Notes: generated by a model from the letters alone, not told the origin. Shown: positions 46,535-58,195, counted from the first letter of the stretch. The stretch: 64,000 bases of DNA from Tretioscincus oriximinensis (GCA_022410635.1 JAJVDF010001200.1:129868-193867), one strand, 5' to 3'. Numbers and translations: made by a program.

Positions 46535-46945
46535 ATTGTAAGAGAATCTTGGAGACTAACATAAAAAGGATAGGCAGTATAAGCTTTCATAGACTAGTCT
46601 ACTTCAGATGCAACAGAGTCTAACAAGAGGTTATACAGACCCCTCCAGACTAATAAGAAAAAGGTACTTTGGAGACTAACACAGAGGTAGGTGGCATGAG
46701 CTTTTATAGACAAGTCTACAAGCATCTGAAGAACTAAACTTGTCTACTTCCTCTTGTTAGTCTCCAAAGATCTTGTTAGTCTGAGGTATAGGGCGGGGTA
46801 TAAGTATAAATAAATAAACAAAGTGCTACAAGCCTGTAGAAGTGTAGCTTCTGTAGAAGTGTAGCTTTTTCTTTAAAGCCAAGGAAAAGGTAGGCAGCAA
46901 GAGCTTTCATAGACAAGTCTACTTCTTCAAATAATGACACAGTGT
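46535..46945. repeat. Cluster of fold-back MITE arms
   Basis: Several forward arms (CTTGGAGACTAACATAAAAA, TTGGAGACTAACACAGAGGT) and a reverse arm (ACTTGTCTACTTCCTCTTGT TAGTCTCCAAAG) interrupted by an L2-tail piece at 46770-46818. A further forward arm ends near 46930. Confidence 0.75.
46770..46818 (+). mobile_element. 49-bp L2 3' end insertion in a MITE
   Basis: TGAGGTATAGGGCGGGGTAT plus AAGTATAAATAAATAAA matches the L2 terminus at 41305-41336. It splits the MITE phrase CTCCAAAG / TGCTACAAGCC and is flanked by CAAAG on both sides (46765-46769, 46819-46823). Confidence 0.75.
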
Positions 46946-47299
46946 ACTTTGTCATGTGTTGTTGTTCATCTGAGGTTGTATTTTAAGACCACCTAAAGAT
47001 CAAGTGATTTTTTCCTATGTCCTGATGGGTAAAGTCACAGAATTAAAAGAGAATGTATGGAAATGGAGTGCTAAGGGGTATGCAAGTGAAAAACAATGTA
47101 CAACCATTCGTTTATGATGATAACTGGCTGTATTTTGCCCATGGGCTATTACTTACATACTTAACTTACTTATTTTACTTCTCCTCTTCCCTCATATACT
47201 TTGGGTTTTATAATAATAAAAGCAATAAAAATATTAGTATCTTCTTATTACTACCAGTATATACGTTTGCCTAAATATGGCCATGGATGCTTCAAAAAG

Positions 47300-47465
47300 A
47301 ACCTGACAGTTTGGATTTTAGGAATATTGCCTGTTGATCCTTCCCGGAGTCAATATCAAAAGATTCATCCTAGTACCTATACCCATAGTGTCCACAAACC
47401 ATCCAGCTACCACCACCTCTTCTGGAGGTAAATTCCACAGGTCGATGACTGGGTGAAAAATACTC
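47300..47465 (-). mobile_element. CR1 LINE fragment
   Basis: AACCTGACAGTTTGGATTTT, TTGCCTGTTGATCCTTCCCG, CACCACCTCTTCTGGAGGTA. Confidence 0.82.
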
Positions 47466-47997
47466 TTCTATTTTCTTTTTTATTCCAATAACAATTTAGT
47501 GAGGAAGGTTAGCCTAAGAGGTAATAACCGCCACAGGATTTCCAAGTGAGTGTTTTTGCCCAATTGGGAATTAAAAATTAGTTCCTAAGTGCATGGGACT
47601 TCTCAAATCTCTAAGCAACACCTGTTTCTCATTTATAGTTACCAAGTAAGCATGTAAATAGATAGTAGCTATAAGAATTAAAGGTTAAATTAAAATATTA
47701 AGAACTGTACATTGTAAGTGACAGAAAATAGTATGGGCACTTCCCGAGTTACGGTATTTATTTATTAAAACCTGTAAGATTTGCCTTATTTCATGAGTCA
47801 TACAACCGATAACATATTTCGTGAGTCAACCCCATAACATATTACTATATGCTTCTTAACTTTTCAGATCCTGGGATATATTAAAATTAAAACTCCAAAA
47901 CAATGTTTTAGGTTAATTGAGATGGTTTGCAATAATTGTACAATTAGAAAATTGCAAACAAAACTACAAAATTGAGATTCTAGATACCCAACAGCGC

Positions 47998-48289
47998 AGG
48001 GATCCTCAAAATTTTTAAACAGGGAGCCAGTTCACTGTTCGTCAGACCATTGGAGGACCGGACTATAGTTAAAAAAAACTATGAACAAATTCCTGGGTTT
48101 GGGGCTGTCCAGTGTCATGAAGTGCACATTGTGCGCACGCGCTATAGAAAAGGCAGAGGGTGTGTTACTGTGAGCCCAGGACTAGTTGGCTGCTAAGCAG
48201 GACAGACAGCGGTGACAACATCTTGAGGGCTGGATAAATGTCCTCAGTGGGCTGCATGTGGCCCGCGGGACATAGTTTGAGGACCTCTT
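47998..48289. mobile_element. Nonautonomous hAT element, about 292 bp
   Basis: The left end, AGGGATCCTCAAAATTTTTA, and the complemented right end, AAGAGGTCCTCAAACTATGT, are inverted. Flanks AACAGCGC (47990-47997) and AATAGCGT (48290-48297) agree at 6 of 8. The CCTCAAACTTTTTAAAC type of end is known for hAT repeats. Confidence 0.78.
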
Positions 48290-48297
48290 AATAGCGT

Positions 48298-49825
48298 CTA
48301 CATTTCATGTGTTTATATTTCAAATTTATAAGTTGATGCTTTGCTTTAAATAGGGTCATTGGTATATCCATTTATAAAATTCAGGGGTAATCTGGGGTCA
48401 CAATTTTAAATTTAATTGGTATTTTCCCAGGAAGTCCCATGAACACGATTTGCTAAATTCTTGGAGACAAGTGGAATGATAAGTGATAAGATGTAATCAT
48501 GCTGAGGGCTGGGCTGTAAACCAGCAATATAACAATCTAGACTTTCGTAACCTATATATTAAACCTAACATTCACCATTTTCTTATAAACATCAAAAAAG
48601 CGGTTGATTTTTGACATGTTCTATCAGCCATTATTATTTTTTCAAAAGTTTGGGCAGGTCATGAAAAGTTACTCTGAAAGGAAAATATTGCTATGTATTT
48701 ATAACATCTTTAGGTGTCATCTTTAATCTAGAACTACAAGTATTCCATATTTTTCGTTGACGCTATAGCAGTATTTATTATGTTTCCAGTCACAGATGAG
48801 ATAAACCAAGCCAAATTATCATATTGCCCAGCAGTATAAAAATACTATTTTAAAGATGCATATGAGAATAATTGAACACAATATCAGAATTATATTGCTT
48901 TTACAAAAAAATTATGGGCCTTTGGGATTCCGCAAATTGAAGTTGTTTATAATCTCACAACTCATTTATCTCATCATGTAATGCTAATTGAAAGTCACTA
49001 AAAGTTATTATAATTTATTTTCAAATGAACAAAATTATATTATTTCCTATTTACAATAATTTTATAGTTAGTTCTCCCGATCTCCTTTCCATCTGACATT
49101 TTATCTCTCCATAAATTAATCCACAGGTTCCTCCTTTTCCCTTTTTATTCCTTAAAGCATGTGATTGAAATTCCTCCTTTTGTTTATTGTAGAAAACCTT
49201 ATAAAAAGTTTCCATTTTGTAACAAATTTAGCCAATCTTTTATCCCTTACCAAAGAGTTAAGTTGCCCCTTTAATTAAGTAAGCTAATCTTTTGTCAAGG
49301 GAGTTAGTTCCCCTTTCCATCATATTGAAAATCATTGCTTAAATGGTTATTGGGCTTTACACTTGCAAAATCTCTACGTATAGTTCCACTTTAAAAAATC
49401 ACATGTACAATTGCAAATTGTGCATTTACAATTACAAGTAGTCACTTCCCCTGGATCTGTTTCATCCATCAATTATCATTGCTTTTTTGCATCTGACACT
49501 CCAGACAACAAACATTTAGAACTAGACAGCTGGTGTAAGATCTAATATCCCAATTCATTGATAAAGATCAGTGGTAAAATTAACCGATAAAAGAGTAGGC
49601 AGAAGATCCTGTGTCCATTCCCTAGGCTTTCAGTTATAGTCTTGTTTGATACACTAAAGAGAATCTACCAGTCGTGGAACTGTGTGAGAAAGACCAAACA
49701 AACAATCATCATCACCACCAACACCTTCAATTTTTTGTATTTTACTGGCATCTTTTTAAACCACTCTCATTAGATTCAAAGAAACCCCCATGTGATTTCA
49801 ATGAAAGCCCCTACATCCCAACATA
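48298..49825. other. Unassigned AT-rich stretch
   Basis: No recognised repeat, exon or signal. Confidence 0.45.
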
Positions 49826-49992
49826 GCCAGTTTGGTACAGTGGTAAGAGTCTTGGACTCTTATCTGGTAGTCTCCCAATTCAATTTCACATTCCTCTATG
49901 AACCAACTAGAGATCCTGGGCCAGAGTTCTTTAGAACTCTCTCAGCCCTGCCTACTACAGAGGGTGTCTGTTGTGGAGAAAACAACAAAGCT
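49826..49992 (+). mobile_element. Sauria-SINE-like 5' part
   Basis: AGCCAGTTTGGTACAGTGGT head, GAGTCTTGGACTCTTATCTG, CTCTCTCAGCCCTGCCTACT, GGGTGTCTGTTGTGGAG. It then passes directly into an L2 tail. Confidence 0.88.
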
Positions 49993-50115
49993 TTGGTTGA
50001 CTGCCCTGAGACCTTCGGATACAGGACTGATTATAAGAATAAATAAATCTCTGAGATGTTAAAAAGGTACAGGGCTGATTATAAGAATAAATAAATCTCT
50101 GAGATGTTAAAGACA
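49993..50115 (+). mobile_element. L2-type tail, partly duplicated
   Basis: TTGACTGCCCTGAGACCTTC GGATACAGG is an L2 3' terminus. 50020-50067 is then repeated in tandem at 50068-50115 with few differences. Confidence 0.78.
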
Positions 50116-50706
50116 TATGGGTAAAGTTAACATGCCGTTCAAGTGTGTTTTCAAGTGATTATTAAATGGTGTGAGCTCTTGTAGAAGCTCCTTCCCAAAT
50201 GATTTTTACTTTGTATTGGAAGTTCAGCTTTAAACAACCAGAAATAATTTTATATACTTTTTTTTCAGACTGATTCTCCTACGTGAGGTATTTTGCAGGA
50301 ATTCTATACTGTTATAAAGAAGAAAAGCAACACAAATAGAGCCATTTAACCTTGATAATCATTTAATGTGCATGGCAGAATCTACCCAGCATTAGCTGAC
50401 TGTGGAAAACTGAGCACAGCTGAGCCTTGGGTGGGAAACCATTAGAAACTCTCAGAGCTGCATCCTAGAATGCAAACTCAACACATATTCTGTAAGAGCA
50501 TAAATAACAAATTGTCGTATACTACACCAGCATGTCTATCTTGCTCAACTCAAGAGGGTTTTACAACAGTTCAACTTAGGAGCTCTTTACTGAGAGCTTG
50601 TGAATCCATTATGGTTAATGAATGACATGGGAATTCAAAAGATATATTTTACTGAGTGAAATTCAGAGAAGTTATTTAACCAATAAAAATGTCACCTAAA
50701 TACATG

Positions 50707-50709
<3 letters not shown>

Positions 50710-50749
<40 letters not shown>
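50710..50749. repeat. (ATCT)n microsatellite
   Basis: Ten perfect tetranucleotide units at the tail of the antisense L2 that follows. Confidence 0.97.
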
Positions 50750-51090
50750 ACCCGCATTATACCTGAAGGTCTCAGGGTGACCAACAATTAAAACAATGGT
50801 ACAAAATCAACGTATTAAAAGACAGTATCAAAACAGTATCTGAAAGTGGGAAGACAAATGACATTTCTTCAATCAAAGCCAGGTGAAAGAGGTGTGTCTT
50901 CAAAAATTTTCTAAAATAATACAACGATGGTGATGGACGCACCTCGTGGGGGAGACTATTCCATAGGTTGGGTGTAACCACAGAAAATGCCTGGTGGCAT
51001 GCACATTCTCTGTATCTAGGCATAGAATCTGAGATGCTGCTACTGTTCATCTTTGATGAAATACCTTCTGTCCTTGGCACAGGCAAGCCA
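50750..51090 (-). mobile_element. L2 LINE 3' part
   Basis: Antisense: TATACCTGAAGGTCTCAGGG, GAAAGAGGTGTGTCTTCAAA, CGTGGGGGAGACTATTCCAT. The minus strand reads APNLWNSL-type residues (VVTPNLWNSLPHEV), typical of L2 C-termini. Confidence 0.85.
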
Positions 51091-52361
51091 TCCACACTTT
51101 TATTCTAAACACGCAAATTACTTCAGCAGGAAAAACAGAATCATAAAACATCTTGGTGTACTTAAAACTCTTAACAATCATTATTTCTGTATGGGTTTGT
51201 GAACTGACCTGAAAGCCAGGGAATATATAGCTAGGGCCCTCCGAAGAGGGAAGCTGTTGTCTTCTGCTGAATCACCTGCAACAGGGAAGTAAATTATGCA
51301 CTTCCGTTCCCACTGCTGAAAAAGCAGCTCTAGAGAGATACCCTCTTGACTACAACCACAGCTTTGAATTTCTAGCAGACAGGCAAAGGACGACCAAAAA
51401 CTAAACCCAACATATACAGTTTTCTCCTAACAGGTGAAAAGAGAAGATGAGGTGAACCATAGTACAGAAACATAAAATGTATACTCTTTAAAAACACACA
51501 AATATACTCAAAGTAGAGAATTTAAAATGTAAATGTATGAACCACTCTTGGTGTAATAAAGGAAAATAAAACCTAAACAAAGAAAATGTCCACAGGCATA
51601 GAGAACATGGCCCCCAAACCTCTTCAAAGGAGTCACCGTGGAGGAATACTTTCGACCCTAGTTTTTGGTCGGAATGCATCTGGCCACTTTTGAAGAAGTT
51701 CGAGACCCACGTTCTGCATGCCTGATATTCTTTTATTGTGGATTTCTTTTTTTATGTATTTCTGTACTCTGGTTCTATACTTCAGTTTTCTTTTCAATGA
51801 TTGGAGTCTTGTGTTGGTTGGATTTCTAGAATTCAAGTATCAAGGTGAAAGTTTATTTATTTGTTTATTTGTATTTTAATCCACTCAGATTGCATGTAGT
51901 CAACAATTATGGTAATACTTTTAATGGATTGTACGAACACTAGTCCACCACAGCAATAATATTATTATTCTGAGTGACCATACCATTTTTTAAAAAAACA
52001 ATGAAACAGCAGTATATCTAGTGATCTTAATAATATGCTAAGATTAGTTTGTTGTTAATATCAAGTGGCTTACACAAGAATTAAGCACACATTTTCTTAC
52101 CCTCTCCTGTTTCCTAATATAGTAACCAATGAATCTGTCCCCCATTATTATCAATGGTTAGGTTCTTAGAATAACCTTCTGAATTTCCAAGCCATCAATG
52201 CCAAGTTACTGTGGCTATAAGAAAATTGGGTATGGGAAATTAGTCCAAGAATCCTCCAGAAGACAACTGGGGAAAACTGACTCTTAACACTAGCAAGTAT
52301 TTTAACTTGGTGGTATTTCCTAACAGCAGCAAAACTGCTCAAAATCTCTTTGGCCCCAAAA
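51091..52361. other. Unassigned noncoding stretch
   Basis: 51620-51840 has a 67-codon basic open frame on the minus strand. It might be a worn retroelement end, but I cannot place it. Confidence 0.4.
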
Positions 52362-52533
52362 TAAGGTTACCAGATAAAATCCAGGACAAATGTTTACATC
52401 TTTAATAGGTGTAAAAAAGTTATTCCTTCGCCCAGATGCTATAGTCATTAGAAACTGTAGCTGGTGAAAAGCCCTCTCTTTTATAGCCAATGAAAATGTA
52501 AACTTTTATCCTGGATTTTATCTTATAACCCTA
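52362..52533. mobile_element. MITE of the CCAGATAAAATCCAGGA family (type copy)
   Basis: TAAGGTTACCAGATAAAATC CAGGACAAATG at the left; the complemented right end is TAGGGTTATAAGATAAAATC CAGGATAAAAG. 172 bp in all. Flanking 8-mers CCCCAAAA / GTGCAAAA agree only partly. Confidence 0.85.
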
Positions 52534-52554
52534 GTGCAAAAGGAACAGACTCAG

Positions 52555-52672
52555 AAGGTGCAGTTGATCATAAAGATATTAACCTATAAAAACCTAAGTA
52601 ACTTGGGTACCAAACATCTAAAGGAACGCTTTCTCCCATATCAACCTGCCCATGTATTAAGATCTGCTGAGG
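52555..52672 (+). mobile_element. L2 LINE fragment
   Basis: ACCTAAGTAACTTGGGTACC and CATATCAACCTGCCCATGTA match the L2 at 40970-41030. Confidence 0.75.
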
Positions 52673-52687
52673 AGGCAACAAGAAGAC

Positions 52688-53063
52688 CAAGGGACATTCC
52701 TTGAAACTGATGGGCAGAAGAGTTAGGACAGATAAGGGAAAATATTTTTTCATCTAAAGAGTCATCTGACTAGAATTTACACCCAAAAGAGATGGTGCAG
52801 CTAGTAGCCTGGATAGCTTTAAGGCAGGATTAGACCAGTTCATGGAAACCAAAAGTATAAAGAGATCAAGGATGGATCTCTTGATACTGCCTCCAAGATG
52901 GAGCAACAGGAAGGATTCCTAAAATACCATTTGCAGGAAAGGTTTTGCAGGGGAGAGTTTTGCTTTCTTCTGCTTGGGTGCAATTGCTGGGCCACTGGGT
53001 GAGACAGAAGGCTAAAGTAGACGGGCTCCAGCCATTCAGCAGGGCTCCTCTTAGCTTCTTATA
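52688..53063 (+). mobile_element. CR1 LINE 3' fragment
   Basis: GACATTCCTTGAAACTGATG, GCCTGGATAGCTTTAAGGCA, CCTCCAAGATGGAGCAACAG, GCAGGGCTCCTCTTAGCTTC. Confidence 0.88.
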
Positions 53064-54569
53064 TATTGTCACAGAATGGCAGAATGATGGAAAACTGCTA
53101 CTTATGAGAACCAGAGGCATGGCTAATTGTAGTCACATACACAAAGCTATACTGCCAACTGGTAATTTTTACTTCTGTTTTGCTAAATAAAGTTCTTAAA
53201 GGAACATCAAAACTTACTAGGAATTTTAGTCACATTAAAACCCCAAATGTTGAAACAGCAATTACAGGAATCGACACAGAAGCACAAACAATACGATGAA
53301 AATATTTCCTGCATTTCTCAATACAATGGGCTGCGTAACTGATTAATATGGGAGGTGACGTATGGGGAAAAGACGTACATATGCATCCTCACTATCAGCA
53401 TTTTTATGAAGCAGCTGAGTCCATAATAAATGTGGCTAATACTGAAGTGTTTTGCACATCTTCTTTTCTGGGGAAATAATAGTGACTGAAATTGCAACCC
53501 TTTGCTTTCCAAGCAGTTGCATTATTTCTGAGTTACAGTAAGAATGTAATTGTGGAATTGCAGAGACAAGCAACTGGAACATGGCATTCAGTATTAATTG
53601 CCTCACTGCTCCACAATCATACCCAGAGCATTTGCAAACTTATCTTAAGCTTATCTTTGTATTCACACTTTGAGACTGGGGAATAGTCCCAAGAAAATAC
53701 CCCTATCCCTTAAAAAGTGAGTCTAAACTTAACTGTGAGGTAACTGGCCTTCATGTGACTTGTTATTTCATTAAATTGTAAAAAGGGGTGGGGGCATTTA
53801 AGCATGTAAAACATTAATGTCAGAATCCCCATATCACCTAATGCTGCTTGTGATCACTTACATAGGAGAATAAGACTAGAATTGATTCAGCAGTTTTCCA
53901 GTAAATCCCTCCTCTGATTTAGACACTCCAGCAGATCTACTAGGGTTATAACTGGAAGACTGTCTTAGAGCTGGCTGACTGTTCAAAGTAGGGATGAAGA
54001 ATAAATTCCTTCCCTTTCCCAAAATGTGAATAGGATAGTTAACAATTGGACTGGTCTAGGTGGGATTACTCCAAACATATCACTGAGTCCCATAATAAAA
54101 CCAGCCATTCTCAAAGACACAATGTAGTTGTGGGTGTGGAAATAAATAAATAACACAGATAATGGCACAGATTACCTGCCTGAACTTTCCACCTCCATCG
54201 TAATAAAAATAGATGTGAGCAAAGAATATACTTGAGGAGGGGAGGAGCTTTTAAGCATATACCCACACACATCTGCCTAACTTCTCCAAATGCACATAAA
54301 AGGGTGGGAGAATCAGATTTTAAAATTTAACTTCCTAGTATCAGTCCTTAAGACAATATTTCCTAGGAGCAACTGCCACTCATTATTTTGCACCAAAATG
54401 GAGACGAAGAGTAGACTGGTAGCTTTCCAGGCTCTATTAATGTAAAGCAAACCAATACACAGACATATTCTACAGTTCTATTTTCCTATCCACTCTCTTT
54501 CCTTCCTTCCTCTTTAACCTGAAGAAAAGCTTTCTCTTACCCATTTTTTTTCATTTTTGCTCTTATTAA
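53064..54569. other. Unassigned noncoding stretch
   Basis: Nothing recognised. Confidence 0.45.
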
Positions 54570-55085
54570 GAAAGCCCATCTAGTGCAGCATTCTGTCTCA
54601 GCGGTTCACCAATTGCACCTGAGCACTCTCAAGCACAATAAGGCACCTTTACCTACTCTCCACTCCCTGCAAATGGTATTTCAGGAATACTACCTTTGCT
54701 ATATCCTGGGGGTAATGCCGAGAGATCAATCCTAGTAGCTATTAATACCCTTGGCTTCCATGAATGTGTCTAATACTGATTTGGTTTTTCAGGCTGCTAG
54801 CTACTACCACCTCTTCTGGAAGTAAATTCCACAGACCGGTGACCCTCTAGGTGTAAAAATTCTGTTCTCACTCTTTTGCCCATCAGCTTCAAGAAATGCT
54901 CCCTGGTCCTCGTATTGTGTGATAGCTAAAATCATTTTTCTCTATTCATCTTATCCACCCCACGTACAATTTTATACACTTGAACCAGATTCCTGCTTAA
55001 ATACCATCATTCAAGGCTGAAGAGACCTAGATGTTGAAGCCTGATTTTGTGAGAAATTTTATTCCAGCCTCTTGATAATTCTGTG
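54570..55085 (-). mobile_element. CR1 LINE fragment, long
   Basis: Antisense from CCCATCTAGTGCAGCATTCT through CACCTCTTCTGGAAGTAAAT, TCAAGAAATGCTCCCTGGTC, GCTGAAGAGACCTAGATGTT to TTCCAGCCTCTTGATAATTC. Confidence 0.9.
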
Positions 55086-55095
55086 ACACACACTG

Positions 55096-55147
55096 ACGCA
55101 TTTGAGTACAGGGTAGATATAAGTGTAAATTAATAAATCAATAAAAT
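55096..55147 (+). mobile_element. L2 tail fragment
   Basis: GCATTTGAGTACAGGGTAGA TATAAG followed by TTAATAAATCAATAAA; only the terminus. Confidence 0.6.
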
Positions 55148-55998
55148 TAAACCTGAATTTTCTCATCTGCTATCTTTTGTTATCTGTTCCTGTTTCTGCT
55201 ACCCATAACTAGAATAAACGCCACCTCCTATTTGCATTTTCTAGCAACCTCCTATCTAAGTCAATATTCCTTTATTCTGTACCTTTTCGTCCTGGTCACA
55301 CACTTATTTTTAAACCTTCTTCAGTCCTAAAAAATGAGCTTCATCTATTATTTACTAGCCTAAGGAAAGANTTTTCTTCCTGTGAGATTTCTGAGATGGA
55401 AGCATTTTGAAAAGTCAATAAGACACGCAAAATGACAGGCAGACTGAGTAGGTAGGAAGTATAATAGATTATTTTGATAAAAGCTGAACTATCTCAATTT
55501 ATGAGTAGCATTCTCAAAATGATAACCTCATTATCTTAGTATTGCCACGTTTCATAAAACCCCTTTTAGACTGAAGACAATAACAATTTTTCCTCTGTGA
55601 AAAATTTCCTCTGTGAAAAAGGTTCCTCCATCTAGTTGAGATTATTTTTTTCGCCACTAGGCTTCTGTTAATGGAAACCTCAAAACAATATGGAATGCCA
55701 TATGGCTACATCTGGATATTAAAATTGAGAATATCAATTACCAATCCACTAATGCAAAGCCAAAATCCATGGACAGTAAGAATTTAATCCAATTCAGGGG
55801 CTGAAATTTGAGCCAACTGCAACATACAAGAAGCAAAGGCCCCAGTCATTTTAAAGAGCAGTACAATTATTTCACCAAATGTTTTCAGTTCATTTGAAAG
55901 GTTTTTTTTTTTACTTTGTTACACACTTCAGCCACTGAGGAGAAAAAAATAGTTATTCAACTTGTGTACTGACTAACTATTAAAGAACCCATTTGGAT
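55148..55998. other. Unassigned noncoding stretch
   Basis: Nothing recognised; one short local duplication, TTTCCTCTGTGAAAAA, near 55590-55620. Confidence 0.45.
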
Positions 55999-57380
55999 AA
56001 GAACATAAGAACATCAGAGGAGCCGTGCTGGATCGGGCCACAGTTCACCTGGTCCTGCATTCTGCCTCTCACAGCGGCCCATCAGTCACACCTGGGCAGT
56101 CTCGAGCAGGAGGAGGAAAAAAACTTTGCCTGTTCTCAACTCCCTGCAAATGATATTTCAGGAATCCTTCCTGTTTTTCCATCCCGGAGGCAGAACAAAG
56201 ACATCCATCCTAATAGCTATCGATATACATGTCTTCCATGAGTTTGCATAATCCTAACTTAAAGAGTGAAACCTCTTTGGGAAGTAAATTTTCTCTTATC
56301 TGTATGAACTCCGTCACCTTGAAGGACTATACCAACAGATGGGTACCAAGCTTTCTGTGACTGAGCAAGAAAAGGATCTTGGGGTGTTGGTGGACAATTC
56401 AATGAAGGTGTCAACTTGGTGTGCAGCAGCAGCAAAAAAGGCAAATTCCATGTTGGGGAATCTGTGGTGAGGTCATATTTGGAATACTGTGTTCGGTTCT
56501 GGTCACCACATCTCAAGAGGGATATTGCGGAACTAAAGAAGGTCCAGAAAAGGGCAACAAGAATGGTCAAGGGTCTAGAGCAGAATCCCTTACGAAGTCA
56601 GGCTGCAGCATCTGGGCCTCTTCAGCCTCGAAAGGCCACGTTTGAGAGGTGATCTGATTGAAGTGTACAAAATCATGCATGGGATGGATAGGGTGAATAG
56701 AGAAAAAATGTTTTCTCTATCACACAGCACTAGGACCAGAGGGCCTTCCTTGAAGCTGATGGGCAGAAAGGTGAGAACAGACAAAGGAAAGTATTTTTTC
56801 ACCCAGAAGGTCATTGGCCTGTAAAATTTACTTCCTGAACAGGTGGTGGTAGCTAACAGCTTGGATAGTTTCAAGACAGGACTAGACAGGTTTATGGACA
56901 ACAAGGGTATAAATGGATACTAGGGTGGATGTCTGGATGTTTTCTCCAGGATGGAGTAACAGGCAGGACTCCTGAAATACCATTTGCAGGGACCCATGAA
57001 CAGGTGCATGTTTTGCTTTCCTCTGTTTGGACTGCCCAGGTGCATCTGGTGGGCCTCTGTGTGAGACAGAAGGCTGGACTAGATGGGCTCTGGCCTGATT
57101 CAGTATGGCTTTTCTTATGTTCTTAAGGAATGCCCTCTGGTCCTAGTACTGTGGGATAGATAAATATTCTTTCTCTCTCCACATTATCCATCCCATAAAG
57201 GATGTTATATACTTCAACCTGATCATCTCTATAACGCTGCCTTTGGAGGCTGAAGAGGCCTAGATGTTGTAGTCTCGTTTTGTAAGAGAAATATTCTAGC
57301 CCCTTGATTATTCTTGTTGCCCTTTTTTTGAGCCTTATCTTGTTCCACAATATATCCTTTGTAAGGTGAGATATCAAGAC
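55999..57380 (-). mobile_element. Antisense CR1 split by a sense CR1
   Basis: Left part 55999-56326 (AAGAACATAAGAACATCAGA, GGATCGGGCCACAGTTCACC, TTGGGAAGTAAATTTTCTCT). Right part 57128-57380 (AAGGAATGCCCTCTGGTCCT, GGCTGAAGAGGCCTAGATGT, TTGTTGCCCTTTTTTTGAGC). The two parts are consecutive in CR1. Confidence 0.9.
56327..57127 (+). mobile_element. Sense CR1, about 800 bp, nested
   Basis: TATACCAACAGATGGGTACC start, then the last part of the reverse-transcriptase frame, recognisable as VRSYLEYCVRFWSPHLKRDI and KKVQKRATRMVKGLEQNPL with small frame breaks, then GGTGATCTGATTGAAGTGTA, AATCATGCATGGGATGGATA, and the terminus GGCTTTTCTTATGTTCTTAA. Confidence 0.92.
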
Positions 57381-57675
57381 AAGCTCTATCCTAAAAGCAG
57401 CTTCCAGACATAATTGAATGGACATTCCCATTGGCTTTGGCCAAGACAGTTAGTAAGAAGGAATCATGGGAAATGTAATTCACTAGTAACTAGAGTACTA
57501 TGGTACCACTCACCCCTGTCCTAGATCACAGAATTTTCACCTAACAGCGTGGTTGAGAAATTGTTACAAACCTCTTAGAAGAGTGTGCAGTTTCCTTAAT
57601 AACATAATGAAGCTTTGCACATAGAGTATCAGCCAGAGGCAAGGCTGATTAGAAAGCAAGATTGCTTACATGCAT

Positions 57676-57750
57676 TATTTATTTATTTATTTATTTAGAT
57701 CCCACCTATACATGAAGTTCTCAAGACAGGTTATAATAAAGTAATTATAA
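57676..57750 (-). mobile_element. L2 3' tail
   Basis: ATTTATTTATTTATTTATTT followed by AGATCCCACCTATACATGAA GTTCTCAAG. Confidence 0.7.
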
Positions 57751-57754
57751 AAAG

Positions 57755-58025
57755 TACATAAGAAGAGCCCTGCTGAATGGAGCCAGAGCCCATCAAGTCC
57801 TCTTCAGCCTCTCACAGTGGCCCACAAATTGCACTTGGACAGTCTGAAGCAGAAGGCAAAACTCACACCTGTTCTTGATGTTCTACAAATGGTATTTCAG
57901 GAACGCTGCCTTTGCTCTGTAGCTATTGGTATACTTGGCTTCCATTAATTTGCCTAATCCTATCTTAAAGCTATACAGGCTGCTAGCTACCACCACCTCT
58001 TCTGGAACTAAATGCCACAGGAGCC
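57755..58025 (-). mobile_element. CR1 LINE 3' fragment
   Basis: TACATAAGAAGAGCCCTGCT, CCTCTTCAGCCTCTCACAGT, CACCACCTCTTCTGGAACTA. Confidence 0.87.
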
Positions 58026-58039
58026 ACATTTGTTTTGGA

Positions 58040-58195
58040 TTCGTATTTCTACTAGGTAAGGGTTTTTAAATCTTTGCACCTTGACCTTCCCCCAGGTGCA
58101 GCAGGTATTAGAAGCTGTACCTGGTGAAAAGTCCTCTTTTCTATAGACATTGAATATACAAAGCTCTATCCTATACTGGAGTCTCTTGTTAGATA
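58040..58195. mobile_element. Decayed MITE of the CCAGATAAAATCCAGGA family
   Basis: Interior AGAAGCTGTACCTGGTGAAA AGTCCTCTTTTCTATAG matches the copy at 52362 (GAAACTGTAGCTGGTGAAAA); the ends are eroded. Confidence 0.6.

Noticed and set aside
51633..51836. Basic 67-codon frame, considered as a retroelement or splicing-factor fragment
   Set aside because: No recognisable motif and no second copy in the window; left unassigned.
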